In this document: one piece after another, positions 1 to 8,840 of the stretch | Layout of the letters: each line of letters opens with the position of its first letter | Numbering within the stretch: position 1 is the first letter of the stretch | Source: Streptomyces agglomeratus | GTDB lineage: Bacteria > Actinomycetota > Actinomycetes > Streptomycetales > Streptomycetaceae | Reading direction: 5' to 3' | Length of the DNA: 64,000 nucleotides | Assembly: GCF_001746415.1 (NCBI RefSeq) | Contig: NZ_MEHJ01000002.1 | Coordinates: 124,001-188,000, forward strand | Notes under the pieces: model-generated | Database searches by the model: none | What the model saw: the letters and a program-made list of their open reading frames with translations, nothing else | Told to the model about the DNA's origin: nothing | Position numbers and translations under genes: made by a program

Positions 1-1761
1 GGGGCCCAGGATGCGGGTGCGGTCCTCCAGGGTCTGCCGCAGCAGGCGTACTGCCTCGGCCGGCTCTCCCATTCCGAACAAGGCATTGCCCAGGTTGTTG
101 CGGCTGGTCAAGGTATCGGGGTGCTCGGGGCCCAGCATGCGGGTCTCGACGTCGAGGACCCGTTCATGCAGCAGGCGCGCCGCACCGAAAGCGCCAGCCT
201 TCTGCAGCACCTGCGCCAGGGCGTTGAGAGTGGTGCGGTGGTGTGTGGCGGTGCGCGGGTCCGCGTAGTCGAGCAGCAGCGGCAGGTGGGGGGCGAGGAG
301 CACGGCTGCAGGCCAACCAGCGCGCCCGCGCTGGTTGGCCTCGTGCACGGCCGTGGTCAACCGCTCGGCAAGGGCCCGGTGCCACACGGCGAGATCGGAG
401 GTCTCGGCCGTGAGGGCGACAGCGTTAATCTCTCGGATCAGGGGATGCAGCACCACCTGCGCCCCCTCACTGCTGCCCGACGCCGGGCCGGTGCTGCCGG
501 GAGAGTGGGGCAGGCCGAGGAGACCGTAGCGGTGCAGGCCGGCGAACGCGGCCTCCAGGGCCACCGCGGTGACGTCGTGTCCGGTGACGACGGATAGCAG
601 GTCCGGGGTGATCAGGGACAGTGGGACGGGGGCTTGAGCCAGCAGGGCCAGCAGTCGCAACAAGGGGCGGGCCAAAGCGTTGCCCTCCCCGGCGAGCTGG
701 TCCAAGGACACCTCCCAGGTGTGCCGCACCACGGCGCGGGCGACCTGCGGATGGGAGGCATTCGGGTGCGCCGCTCCCAACAAGAACCGCAGTTCCTGTT
801 CCAGGGCCTGGCGGTAGGCGGCAAAGGTGCGGTAGCGGCTGGTGGGTCCGGCCAGATAGGTGCCGGCCGCGTGCAACGCCAGTGGCAGCCCGCCCAGTCG
901 CGCCGCCAGCTCCCGGGCCTGCTCGGCGGTGCCGGCCACGGGAGCAGCGTCCAGCAGGACCTGCCCCGCAGGTCGCACCGGCAGCGGCTCCAGTGGCAGC
1001 AGCTGTGCGCACGGACCCCAGGTCTGCTCGCTGCCATCCCGGCTGGTCACCACCAGCAGGCCCCGGCCGTGAGGACGGATCCAGCCGCGATAGTCGGCCA
1101 CCGGCTCCCCTGCCGGGCCGATCTCGTGCGGCTCGTCGGCGTTGTCCACCACCAGCAGCCACCGCCGCACCCGGCCCAACTGTCGCCAGACCACATCCGG
1201 CAGGCTCGCCTGCCCCGCTCGTGCGGCCTCCAGCTCTGCCTCTGGCAGGCCGCAGGCCAGCGCCGCCTGCACCATCTGCTGCGCCAGCTCGGCACCGTCG
1301 CGCCAGCACACCCAAAACACTCGCCAGCCCGCCGCCTCGGCCTGGGTGGCCAGTTGCGCGGCCACCGTTGTCTTGCCCATCCCGCCGACCGCGCACAGCA
1401 CCGCGAACCGGCCCTGTGGCCGCCGAAGCATGCCTGCCAGCACGGCGAGTTCTCCCTCACGCCCCCGCACGCGCTGAACATGCGGGGGGCGTAACGAAGC
1501 CTGCTGGCCTCGGGCCAGTCGGCTCACCGGTGCCAGCCGCGCCGGGGGCCTTGCTGCGGCATCCAGATGCCGGCCCCACAGCAACAGCCCGATGCTGCCC
1601 GCCACCAGCACGGCGAACACCGGCCAGATCACCCACGCCTGCGCCGCCCAGCCAGGCACCGCGGCACTGGCGTAGTTGGTCACCGGCCCCAGCACAGCCG
1701 CCACCAATGCGGCCCCTCCCGCTACCGCCGACCCGGCCCACGCACCCCGTCTACGCCCCAT
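1..1761 (-). CDS. Membrane-tethered NB-ARC/TPR protein (3' end outside window)
   Basis: A STAND-type NTPase: such proteins act as nucleotide-driven switches, and the signal sensed here is unknown. From the ATG at 1761 the frame stays open for 587 codons to the window edge. Residues about 1-65 hold two hydrophobic stretches (AGSAVAGGAALVAAVLGPV and WPVFAVLVAGSIGLLLW), so the protein is probably membrane-anchored. An NB-ARC domain follows: Walker A GGMGKTTVAAQL near residue 127, Walker B-like LLVVDNADE, and GGLPLALHAAG. The last about 120 visible residues are TPR-like (LNALAQVLQKAG, then LGPEHPDTLTSRNNLGNAL). Only 22 bases separate its start from the Tn3 remnant upstream, so its promoter may be lost or lie inside that remnant. 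Confidence 0.85.
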   Translation of the reverse strand, partial: MGRRRGAWAGSAVAGGAALVAAVLGPVTNYASAAVPGWAAQAWVIWPVFAVLVAGSIGLLLWGRHLDAAARPPARLAPVSRLARGQQASLRPPHVQRVRGREGELAVLAGMLRRPQGRFAVLCAVGGMGKTTVAAQLATQAEAAGWRVFWVCWRDGAELAQQMVQAALACGLPEAELEAARAGQASLPDVVWRQLGRVRRWLLVVDNADEPHEIGPAGEPVADYRGWIRPHGRGLLVVTSRDGSEQTWGPCAQLLPLEPLPVRPAGQVLLDAAPVAGTAEQARELAARLGGLPLALHAAGTYLAGPTSRYRTFAAYRQALEQELRFLLGAAHPNASHPQVARAVVRHTWEVSLDQLAGEGNALARPLLRLLALLAQAPVPLSLITPDLLSVVTGHDVTAVALEAAFAGLHRYGLLGLPHSPGSTGPASGSSEGAQVVLHPLIREINAVALTAETSDLAVWHRALAERLTTAVHEANQRGRAGWPAAVLLAPHLPLLLDYADPRTATHHRTTLNALAQVLQKAGAFGAARLLHERVLDVETRMLGPEHPDTLTSRNNLGNALFGMGEPAEAVRLLRQTLEDRTRILGP

Positions 1762-1783
1762 GGTCTGCCACCCCCGTCCACCG

Positions 1784-2735
1784 TCACCCAGATGCTCCCG
1801 CCTGGATCACGTCCATGGAAGGTTGCGGGTGGTCACGACGCGGGCGGCGGTGTTGCTCCGGTTCAGCGGCCGGATGCCGAGCCTGCTGCTTCAACGCCTC
1901 ATCCGCCGCGCGGCGCGGCCCGGGCACCAGGGCAGGCAGCAGGTCGAGCCGCTTGTCCATGTCGAGGCGGAAGGTGCCGTACGGGTTGATGTTCGACCAG
2001 AACAGCGCAGTCAGTCCTCGCCGGTCCTCGTCGGACAGCTTCTTCGCCCAGGCCAGTTCGGCGAGGACCTGCTGCAACAGCAGGGTGTTGACGTGCACCA
2101 GGGCGGACTGGAGGAGGTGCAGCGCGAGCATCGAGGTCTCGGCGTGTTCCTTGTCCGGGCCGGTCAGGGCGCCGTCCTTGCCGTAGTGCAGGACGGTGTT
2201 CGCGCTGTTCCAGTTCTCCACGACCTGGAGCCCGCCGTGGATCTCGCGGCGCAGGCCGGGGCTGGCGAGGTAGTCGCACGCGAAGGTCGTGCGTACGGCG
2301 CGGCCGAGTTCTTCGAGCGCGGAGTAGGTGGGGTGCTTGGGGCCGCCGCGGGTGAAGCGCCGCAGCACCTGCTCGGCCTCGGCGGTGCCCAGGCGCAGGG
2401 CGGTGGCGTACTTGACCATCTGGTCGTACTGCTGCTCGATCAGGTCCCACTTGATGGCCCGGGTCAGGGAGGCGCCGAGCGCCGACCACCCGGGCGGGTC
2501 GTCGTCCGGGCTGTACAGACGGATGCTGCCGATGTTCTTCAACCGGGGCAGCAGCCGGAAGTTGAGCAGCTCAGTGAAGGCGAACCCCACCACGCTCGCG
2601 CCGTGCGTGTCCACGTAGTTGGACTCGATCTCGGCGTCCGTGCAGTGCCGCAGCAGGCCCTCGATCATCGCCGCAACCGCAGAGGAAGAACAGCTCTTGA
2701 GCTGCGAGTAGATGCAGACGTTCTTGCGCTCCACG
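1784..2735 (-). pseudogene. Tn3-family transposase TnpA, C-terminal fragment
   Basis: The C-terminal third of a Tn3-family TnpA, the DDE transposase of replicative transposons. Recognisable blocks are [56 protein letters not shown] and [15 protein letters not shown]. The second catalytic Asp (VDTHG) and the catalytic Glu (VENWN) are present; the first catalytic Asp and everything N-terminal are missing because a group II intron 3' end abuts the fragment at about 2736. Full-length relatives are about 1000 residues, so this is inactive. No convincing 38-bp Tn3 terminal repeat was seen downstream. Confidence 0.88.
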
Positions 2736-2815
2736 GTCGGGTAGCCGGGGCCCATTGCTGGGACCCCGGCCCCCTCAGAACCGGGCGAGCGGCTTTCACC
2801 GCACCACGGCTCAAG
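2736..2815 (-). other. Group II intron 3' end (domains V and VI), truncated
   Basis: On the minus strand 2778-2812 folds as a 35-nt domain V: GAGCCG pairs with CGGTTC and the inner stem is capped by a GAAA loop (GCGGTGAAAGCCGC). It is followed by a domain VI-like hairpin of GGGGCCGGGG and CCCCGGC and the 3' end CTACCCGAC. The tnpA reading frame resumes immediately after it, so the intron had inserted in the Tn3 transposase gene. No reverse transcriptase or 5' domains are recognisable in 2816-3050, which holds nothing else I can name. Confidence 0.75.
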
Positions 2816-3050
2816 CAGGTCACTGGGACCGCTTCGCAAGCGGAGGAGGGCGGTGGCGCTCTCCGCGGCCCACTGCAGGAACGGCCTGGCCGGAGATCCG
2901 GTGACCTCGGGCATCGGAAGCTGCGACTTCGGGGTTCCGCCACACGGAACAGGTTTTGGCGCGTGCCCGAGAAGCTGCCTATACCTGGGGCCGACCCCAT
3001 TCGCCTTGGAGGTGACGCGTGTCCTCCATCGCCCTGCTCGGGAGTTCGCC

Positions 3051-3866
3051 GTGAGCCAGCCTGTCGACAACTCCGCCGCGGTCCGTCAGGCGGCAGACCT
3101 TCTGGCGGCCGCCGCTGAAAGCGGGCCTTGCCCGCCCGTCCGGGATCTGCTGCCGGACGGCAACATTGACACCGCATACGCGGTCCAGCGGATGAATACC
3201 TCGCGCCGGCTTGCCGGAGGGCACCGGCTGGTAGGCCGCAAGATCGGCCTGACGTCCAAGGCGGTCCAGCAGCAGCTAGGCGTCGACCAGCCTGACTTCG
3301 GCGCCCTGCTGTCGGACATAGCAGTGCCCCAGGGCGGCACCGTCCCCCCTGACCGGCTCCTGCAGCCCAAGGTGGAGGCCGAGGTCGCACTCGTACTCGC
3401 CTTTGACCTGCCGGATGCCCAGTGCACAGCCGAAGACGTGGCGGCTGCCACCGCCTTCGCCGTACCGGCATTGGAGATCGTGGACAGCAGAATCGCCGGC
3501 TGGGACATCACCCTCGTGGACACCGTCGCGGACGCCGCTTCTTCGGGCCTGTTCGTACTGGGCGAGCCCGAGACGCATCTGGACACCGTGGACCTGAGCT
3601 CCGTACAGATGACCATGTCCCGCAACGGCCAGGTGGTCTCGGAGGGAAGCGGCGCAGACTGGTTTGGAAGCCCTCTCAGCGCCGCCGTATGGCTGGCACG
3701 CACCCTGGCCCGCATGGGCGACCCGCTCAAGGCGGGGGACGTGGTGCTGACGGGTGCGTTGGGGCCGATGACCGCCGCGGTACCTGGAGACACCTTCACC
3801 GCCTCGATCTCCGGCCTGGGAGAAGTAGCCGTCCGTTTCGCCCTCGAAGGAGAAGCCAGTGAGTGA
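3051..3866 (+). CDS. 2-hydroxypenta-2,4-dienoate (2-keto-4-pentenoate) hydratase
   Basis: Adds water to 2-hydroxypenta-2,4-dienoate to give 4-hydroxy-2-oxovalerate, a late step of meta-cleavage of aromatic rings (MhpD/BphE type) and of steroid ring degradation (HsaE type). The 271-residue length fits the family. Visible signatures: [20 protein letters not shown], the metal-region [14 protein letters not shown], and [16 protein letters not shown] chose the GTG at 3051 because GGGAG lies 6 bases upstream and the earlier in-frame GTG would add residues unlike the family. Its last 8 bases overlap the start of the acetaldehyde dehydrogenase remnant, the usual operon order. The pathway is broken here because that next gene is truncated and no aldolase or dioxygenase is present. 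Confidence 0.9.
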   Translation: MSQPVDNSAAVRQAADLLAAAAESGPCPPVRDLLPDGNIDTAYAVQRMNTSRRLAGGHRLVGRKIGLTSKAVQQQLGVDQPDFGALLSDIAVPQGGTVPPDRLLQPKVEAEVALVLAFDLPDAQCTAEDVAAATAFAVPALEIVDSRIAGWDITLVDTVADAASSGLFVLGEPETHLDTVDLSSVQMTMSRNGQVVSEGSGADWFGSPLSAAVWLARTLARMGDPLKAGDVVLTGALGPMTAAVPGDTFTASISGLGEVAVRFALEGEASE

Positions 3867-4012
3867 CCGCACGAAGGTAGCCGTCATCGGATCGGGCAAT
3901 GTAGGCACCGACCTGATGATCAAGATCCTCCGCCTGTCAGAGCATCTTGAGATGGGGGCCATGGTGGGCATCGCCCCGGCTTCCGACGGTCTGGCCCGGG
4001 CAGGGCGTCTGT
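3859..4012 (+). pseudogene. Acetaldehyde dehydrogenase (acylating), N-terminal fragment
   Basis: About 50 residues matching the N-terminus of MhpF/BphJ/HsaG-type acylating acetaldehyde dehydrogenase: [20 protein letters not shown] is the Rossmann NAD-binding loop, followed by [19 protein letters not shown]. Similarity stops at about 4012, where an IS30-type sequence begins; the catalytic cysteine domain (about 260 residues) is gone. It starts on a GTG that overlaps the end of the hydratase gene, so the two were translationally coupled before the break. Confidence 0.85.
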
Positions 4013-4346
4013 CGTTCCCGCTCTGGCCGAGAATTACGCACGCATGGATTCCCGCCTGCACGGCACGCTGACCTGGGACCGCGGCATGGAACTGGCAGCT
4101 CATAAGCGCCTCAGCGCCGACACCGGCATCGACGTGTTCTTCGCGGCACCACGGAGCCCCTGGCAGCGAGGCACCAACGAGAACACCAACAAACTGCTCC
4201 GCCAGTACCTGCCCAAGGGGACCAACCTGTCGACCTTCAGCCAGGACGACCTAGACGCCATCGCGACGAAGCTCAACAACCGTCCGCGCAAGTGCCTGGG
4301 GTTCCGGACGCCAGCCGAGAGCGTTGCCTTGACCGGTTGAATCTAA
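4013..4346 (+). pseudogene. IS30-family transposase, C-terminal fragment
   Basis: The last about 100 codons of an IS30-type DDE transposase: [20 protein letters not shown] carries a catalytic Asp, and SPWQRGTNENTNKLLRQYLP carries the catalytic Glu, followed by LNNRPRKCLGFRTPAE. The stop is at 4338-4340. The N-terminal helix-turn-helix and the first catalytic Asp are absent. The fragment sits between a broken aldehyde dehydrogenase on its left and a broken IS3 orfA, on the other strand, on its right. Confidence 0.85.
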
Positions 4347-4628
4347 GGTGGCCCGCTTGAGGATGTCGACGTCCTCGCGCAGGCGGCGGTTCTCCCGCCG
4401 CAGCGCCGCCAGCTCCTCGCGCTCGCTGCTGGTCAGCCCGTCTCGCTCGCCCGCGTCGACGTCGGCCTGCTTGACCCAGTCCCGCACCGCGGTTTCGGTC
4501 AGGTCGAAGTCCTTGGCTATCTGACCGACCGAGCGGTCACCGCGCCGGCACAGCTCGACGATCTCGGCCTTGAACTCCGTCGTGAACGAACGGCGAGGGC
4601 GAGGCTTCCTCTTCCCCATGCTCTCCAT
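4347..4628 (-). pseudogene. IS3-family OrfA, 3'-truncated
   Basis: Helix-turn-helix OrfA of an IS3-group element: PRRSFTTEFKAEIVELCRRG, VGQIAKDFDLTETAVRDWVK, then the leucine-zipper segment RRENRRLREDVDILKRAT, where similarity stops. Normally about 10 more residues and an overlapping OrfB follow. ATG 4628 is preferred because GGGAGG lies 9 bases upstream. The element's end, starting TGACGGACATTCGAG, is visible at about 4672 on the minus strand, so one IS terminus survives and the other was lost at the IS30 junction. Confidence 0.8.
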
Positions 4629-4674
4629 GATGGACATCCTCCCGGGGACGAACCCCTGATCTCGAATGTCCGTC

Positions 4675-4881
4675 AAAGCGGATCAAGCCCAGGGGCACAG
4701 CGAACAGTTGGCGGTCGACGGTGAGGCGGAGCCGGTGGTCGTGAAGCCGGGCGTATGGATTTCGAACACGAAATCGAGGCGGGACCGGCTCGATGCCGAG
4801 CAGCTCGCCGCCCTCACGAAGCTAGACGTCGACTGGGCAAGGCCGGTGACAATCCCCCAGGCCACCCCGGACAACCTCTGA
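4675..4881 (+). pseudogene. Helicase-associated-domain protein, C-terminal fragment
   Basis: The frame ends in PVVVKPGVWISNTKSRRDRL followed by DAEQLAALTKLDVDWA, the pattern of the last repeat in Streptomyces proteins with helicase-associated (HA) domains. Everything upstream was replaced by the IS3 end at about 4672. Such tails normally belong to proteins of several hundred residues with a DEAD/DEAH helicase core. It has no start of its own and should be inactive. Confidence 0.6.
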
Positions 4882-5277
4882 CCGCTTCCGGCCCCCGGGC
4901 TTCCTGAGGCTCGGGGTCCGGTGCTGTGGTCGCGCGCCGGCCTGTCGTACCCGGGCGACCGGGAGTCCTGCAGCTTGCCGACGAGGCGGGCCGCCGTCTG
5001 GAAACGGTCCCTCAGTGAAGTAGTCGGCGTGGTCGGCTCCCCTTGACCGTATGACCTGAGGCAGCTGAAGGCCGACCGCTACCCGGCTGGTCCACCGACG
5101 CCGGCCGCACCGAGGACATCGGGTGGCGCCAGTCCCGCACCACGCTGCTCGAGGCCGTCGCACGCCACCACCACGCTCACCTGCTCGCCGCCATCGTCGA
5201 GCTCGGCGGTGAGCTGGAGCTCCCAGCTACCCGTAACGGGCGCTTCAGGGGCGCGGTCATCCCAGAAGGCTGCGCGG
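4882..5277. other. Intergenic stretch with a possible gene remnant
   Basis: No intact gene is convincing. On the plus strand around 5075-5280 one frame reads GRTEDIGWRQSRTTLLEAVA and HHHAHLLAAIVELGGELELP, which has the composition of a real Streptomyces protein, but it lacks a start and runs into the gene on the opposite strand. I do not recognise the family. Confidence 0.25.
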
Positions 5278-5667
5278 TCAGCGCCGGCCGCCGCCGATGC
5301 GGCGGTCGTCGGCCAGTGCGGTCAGCGGGCCGAACTCGCGGACAAGCTGGTTCCACGTCAGTACCTCGCCACAGCGGGCCGGGAACTCCTTCGGGTTGAA
5401 CTCGGGCATGGTCCAGGTGCCAGTGCCCCGGTCCCGCAGCCACAGGTCCCCGTCACCGTCGACCACAGTCGGCGGGACCGGTACGGGCTCGGCCTGATCG
5501 GTGGGCTCCCAGGTGACCCGGCCCGGGTGGGAAACGCGGCGCAGCTCGGTGGTGGCCAGCCGCGCGGCCAAGTCACGGGTGGACTCTTCGGCGTCCTTGA
5601 CCGACTCGAGTCGGTATGCGTCGTCAAGTACGGGCAGGGCTGGATTCTTGCTGCGCTTTGAACTCAT
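5278..5667 (-). CDS. Hypothetical protein (129 aa)
   Basis: Not recognised. The start MSSKRSKNPALPVLDDAYRL is preferred over an ATG 30 bases upstream because the extension (MTPPTGGSQR) looks like leader. The N-terminal half is charged and probably helical (SVKDAEESTRDLAARLATTE). The middle reads WEPTDQAEPVPVPPTVVDGD followed by DLWLRDRGTGTWTMPEF, which resembles short beta-rich display proteins of streptomycetes. No signal peptide or membrane segment. It could be a soluble regulator or a plasmid/ICE accessory protein; no function is claimed. Confidence 0.55.
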   Translation of the reverse strand: MSSKRSKNPALPVLDDAYRLESVKDAEESTRDLAARLATTELRRVSHPGRVTWEPTDQAEPVPVPPTVVDGDGDLWLRDRGTGTWTMPEFNPKEFPARCGEVLTWNQLVREFGPLTALADDRRIGGGRR

Positions 5668-5848
5668 ACGCTGACTACCTCCGGTGGGGGGCGTCACATC
5701 CGTTATGGCACCCCGTAGAGCAACACGGTATCCGAGGCGGGAGCCGGGCCGGCTACGACCACTGTCCAGGTGGAGGCGCTGGCATACCGGGCGGTGGGGC
5801 TAGGTGGTGAGCTGGTCCTGGACGTGGCGCAACCCGTGGTGGTAGCGC

Positions 5849-6064
5849 TCAGATATGGCGGTCCGGGTCTGAGAAGGTGAGGCCGCCGGGGGCGAGCGGA
5901 CGTCGGGCCGGGGCGGGTGCGGGCTCGGTCTCGCGGGGCGGCTGGCGGAAGTCGGCGCCCTGCTCGACCGGCATCAGCCGGCGCCCACCCGCCTGGGCGG
6001 GTACGGGAGCGTCGGAAGCGGGCTCGGAGAAGGCGGGCAGCGAGAGCGGTCGACGGTCGGTCAT
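5849..6064 (-). CDS. Small hypothetical protein (71 aa)
   Basis: Not recognised. ATG at 6064, MTDRRPLSLPAFSEPASDAP, is rich in Pro, Ala and Arg and looks disordered; no cysteines, signal peptide or membrane segment. Third-position GC is high in this frame, which is the only support beyond length. It lies head-to-tail after the 129-aa gene with a 180-bp gap that shows no other gene. Confidence 0.35.
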   Translation of the reverse strand: MTDRRPLSLPAFSEPASDAPVPAQAGGRRLMPVEQGADFRQPPRETEPAPAPARRPLAPGGLTFSDPDRHI

Positions 6065-6323
6065 GATCCCTAGTCTCCCAGGTCCGGCCCTGCGGGTAGG
6101 GCCAGGCCGCTATCAGCGGTGATAGTGCTCTGGCCCTGGCCAGCAGGGCCAGGCTGGTTGTTTCAGCTCACCAGAACAGAGCGGTTAAGCCACTGCTAAG
6201 AAACAGCCGTTCGGCAACCCGTCACGACGTGGGACGGGTCCTCGCAACCGGCGAGGCGTACGCCAGACCCGCCCATCCCAAGAAGGGCACCAAGCCCCGC
6301 CGGCTGGATAAATGACAAGCGCT

Positions 6324-6720
6324 GAGTAGGCCCGGAGCGCGGTGCCGGGATTGCTCCCGGTCCGTTTCTCCGGACCTCTCGCCGAACCCGCCGTGCGTCT
6401 CTCAACGCAACGGGCTCTCCACGGTCTCTGCCGTCAGACGGGGGTTCGCAGGCTGCCAAGGGTTGGGGATCGTGCTGGCTCGGTATCGGTAACGGCTGAC
6501 CGTGACCGATGCGATCCGGAACAGCTCGATCCCGTCCGCCGCGATCGGAAGCCACCGCCCGGTGGGGGTGGTGAACCGGCGGCGGATGTCGCCCCAACTC
6601 CATCGGTGACGTTCCCGCAGCATGCGGATGAGACGCCACCACACGAAGGCGTCGAGCCTGTCGAAGACATGCTTGGCGACAGCGTGCTTGAAGTAGTTGG
6701 CCCAACCGCGCATGATCTGA
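6324..6720 (-). pseudogene. ltrA: Group II intron 3' remnant with maturase C-terminus
   Basis: Nearly identical to the last 400 bp of the intron at 47.9-49.8 kb. It codes the end of the reverse transcriptase/maturase (MRGWANYFKHAVAKHVFDRL, VWWRLIRMLRERHRWSWGDI, IELFRIASVTVSRYRYRAST). Domain V is at 6384-6417 (GAGCCC/GGGTTC stem) and the 3' end CTACTC at about 6324. Here the run after QPAN-coding DNA is CCCCC, against CCCC in the fuller copy, so the natural stop is lost. The 5' side is cut exactly where the IS5 element begins at 6721, which removes the catalytic reverse transcriptase. It cannot move by itself. Confidence 0.85.
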
Positions 6721-6821
6721 GTGGGCGTTAAGTCCGGTCTTCCTCGGTTCGTGATCGCTCGATCGTGGTACTGATCGCCGTCCCGGCCGCCTGGTGAGCA
6801 TGTCCATGTTGAGATGCGAGC

Positions 6822-7674
6822 GTGAAGAGAGAGCCGTACCTCAGCGACTTATCAGACGAGCAGTGGGCGTTGATCGAGCCGATGATCACGGCCTGGAAGC
6901 AGGACAGGGTGGCGCGGTCGGCGACCGGAGATCCCGGGTCCTGCGACCTCCGGGAGGTCGTGAACGCGATCTTCTATCAGAACCGGACGGGCTGTCAGTG
7001 GCGCCTTTTGCCGCATGACTTCCCGGCCTGGTCGGCGGTGTTTACTACTTCGGCCTGTGGCGTGAGGACGGGCTGGACCAGCGGATCCAGGAACTCCTGC
7101 GCTGCCAGGTGCGGGAGAAGGCCCGCCGATTAGAGGACCCGTCCCTCGTGATCATCGACACGCAGTCCGTCCGCGCCGCGGCGGGTGTCCCGAAGACCAC
7201 GACGGGGCTGGACGCGAACAAGAAGGTGTCGGGGCGCAAGCGGGGACTGGCCGTCGACGTTCTGGGGCTGATCATCGGCGTCGTCGTCCTGGCCGCCTCC
7301 GCGCACGACAACGCCGCCGGCACCGCCCTGCTCGACCAGGCCGCCGAGCGGTGCGGGATGCGCCTGGAGAAAGCGCTGGTGGACCAGGGCTTCAAGGACG
7401 AAGTCATCATCCACGGCGTCCTGCTGGCATCGACGTCGAGGTCGTCCGTCGCAACCCTGCTGACCAGGGCAAAGGGTTTGTCCCGCAGCCGAAGCGGTGG
7501 GTGGTCGAGCAGACGAACGGCACGTTGATGCTGCACCGGCGTCTGGCCCGGGAGTACGACCACCGGCCCGACACCTCCGCCTCACGCGTCTACTGGGCCT
7601 CCACCGCGAACATGGCCCGCCGCCTCACCACCCCCGCTCCGGCCTGGCGCGACATTCTCGGGCTGGCCGCGTGA
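6822..7674 (+). pseudogene. IS5-family transposase, two frameshifts
   Basis: A DDE transposase of 284 residues in its intact form. Catalytic blocks are visible across frames: IIDTQSVRAAAG (D), EKALVDQGFKDE (D) and RWVVEQTNGTLMLHRR (E). Compared with the second copy in this window it lacks one T in the GTTTTAC run (about 7041) and one G in the CTGGGC run (about 7426), so the frame breaks twice. Both lesions lie in homopolymers, so sequence error is possible. Confidence 0.88.
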
Positions 7675-8069
7675 ACGTCTCCGAGCTCCTGGCCTACCTT
7701 CAAACCCAGCAGGACGAGGCCACCACCCGGGCCGCAGAACTACGCGGCCAGATCGAGCACCTCACCGCTGCCCTGGCCGAGAGCGAAGCGCGACTCACGG
7801 ATCTGGCCACCACTCGAAAAGTCATCACGGAGGCCGCACCAGCAGGAGCCGAACCCGATCCACCCGAGGCGAACACCGCCTACCAGGACATCGTGAACGC
7901 GTTCAACCAGCACCCCGACCAGGTGTTCCGAGCTCGCGAGCTGCACGAACTCCTCGGCATGCCCACCGACGAGGCATCCGTCAACATCACCCGCAGCCGC
8001 CTCGGCCGCCTCACCCGCCAAGGCTTCCTCACCCAACCCGGACGAGGCCATTACCAGAAACGGACTTAA
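7671..8069 (+). CDS. IS5-element accessory protein (132 aa)
   Basis: Second gene of the IS5 element; its GTG start overlaps the transposase stop as GTGA, so translation is coupled. Residues about 1-45 form a coiled coil (LLAYLQTQQDEATTRAAELR onward), and the C-terminal half looks like a winged helix (FRARELHELLGMPTDEASVN, SRLGRLTRQGFLTQPG). The same protein is encoded by copy 2 at 46490-46888. Its role is unknown; DNA binding or regulation of the transposase is an inference from the fold and position. Confidence 0.7.
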   Translation: MNVSELLAYLQTQQDEATTRAAELRGQIEHLTAALAESEARLTDLATTRKVITEAAPAGAEPDPPEANTAYQDIVNAFNQHPDQVFRARELHELLGMPTDEASVNITRSRLGRLTRQGFLTQPGRGHYQKRT

Positions 8070-8078
8070 CGACCTCTC

Positions 8079-8384
8079 ATGGGTACACGACGACTGCTTC
8101 CGCTCGCCCTTACCGCGCTCCTGCTGAGTGTTACCGCTCCAGCGGCTACTGCAGCGCCCGCGGTTGCGGCAGTCCCTGCAGCGGATCCCTGCGGGTATTT
8201 CACCAAGAACCACCTGGCCTTCTACAACCACTGCACCACTGACGGTTCCAGAATCCAGATCAAGATCGACCGGATCAATGTGTGGGACACCAAGCACTGT
8301 GTCGACCCCGGTAAAACTCAACTCGGCACCACTTCACAGATCCGCAATGCTTGGTACACCGGCAAGCTCTGCCGCCCAGCTTAG
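8079..8384 (+). CDS. Exported DUF6355-like small protein
   Basis: A 101-residue exported protein. Residues 1-35 are a clear Sec signal (MGTRRLLPLALTALLLSVTA with AxA-type cleavage near VPAADP). The mature part is a small four-cysteine domain (DPCGYF, YNHCTT, KHCVDPG, GKLCRPA) with GTTSQIRNAWYTGKLC at its end, matching DUF6355 proteins, which are linked with natural-product loci but have no proven reaction. The ATG lies only 2 bases after the IS5 end, so the native promoter and ribosome site have been replaced by IS sequence and no Shine-Dalgarno is visible. It may be silent. Confidence 0.75.
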   Translation: MGTRRLLPLALTALLLSVTAPAATAAPAVAAVPAADPCGYFTKNHLAFYNHCTTDGSRIQIKIDRINVWDTKHCVDPGKTQLGTTSQIRNAWYTGKLCRPA

Positions 8385-8840
8385 AATTCGAACGGAAGAG
8401 ATTTTGATGGCGAGACGAGGTTAGCGACGACTGACGAGTCAGCCTCGGGGTCGCCGGTTGCGCTGATGAAGTCGTCGTGGTGGTGCGGCCCGTCGCCGCG
8501 GCGTACGCAGAGCGCACCAAGCCCTGGCGGGTCGGCGGGGCGGTCGTCCTGGCGGTGATCACCGACCAGGAAGGGCGCTGGTGGCAGACCTTGAAGTGTT
8601 GCTCGCCCTGCGCAGCCGCCGTACCCGGCGCGAAGGCCGTCACTCCCGCCCCAGCTACCACCGGACTGGCCACCGCCGACCCGCCCGTCGACTGCTCCTG
8701 GGGGTGCTCCCCTCTGTCCCGCGGGCGATTGGAGTTCCCGAGCCGGAGGACGGCGCCTGGACGGGTGCTGCCGTTAGCCAGCAGGGCGGCATGCCGCAGA
8801 GGCCACATCCGTGCCCTGGGCCCTCCGGCCGCTCATCCGG
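8385..8840. other. Stretch without a confident gene
   Basis: A plus-strand frame from 8477 begins VVRPVAAAYAERTKPWRVGG and AVVLAVITDQEGRWWQTL, with a CCSPC cluster, and looks coding for about 80 codons before turning into low-complexity translation. It could be a 3'-truncated gene. Nothing else is seen. Confidence 0.25.

Larger units (their letters stand above)
6721..8076 (+). mobile_element. IS5-family element, copy 1 (defective)
   Basis: The ends are GTGGGCGTTAAGTCCG at 6721 and, reversed, GAGGTCGTTAAGTCCG at 8076, forming imperfect terminal inverted repeats. Length is 1356 bp, against 1358 bp in the intact inverted copy at 46483-47840; the difference equals two 1-bp deletions in the transposase. 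Flanks are TGA on the left and TCA on the right, each fitting the TNA target seen at copy 2 (TTA/TTA) but not matching each other, so this copy has probably recombined or made an adjacent deletion after insertion. Confidence 0.9.

Noticed and set aside
621..3118. Long plus-strand open frames (521 and 480 codons) across 0.6-3.1 kb
   Set aside because: They run antisense to the NB-ARC and Tn3 frames, are low in complexity and rich in Arg/Pro/Gly, and match nothing; they are shadows caused by GC-rich third positions.
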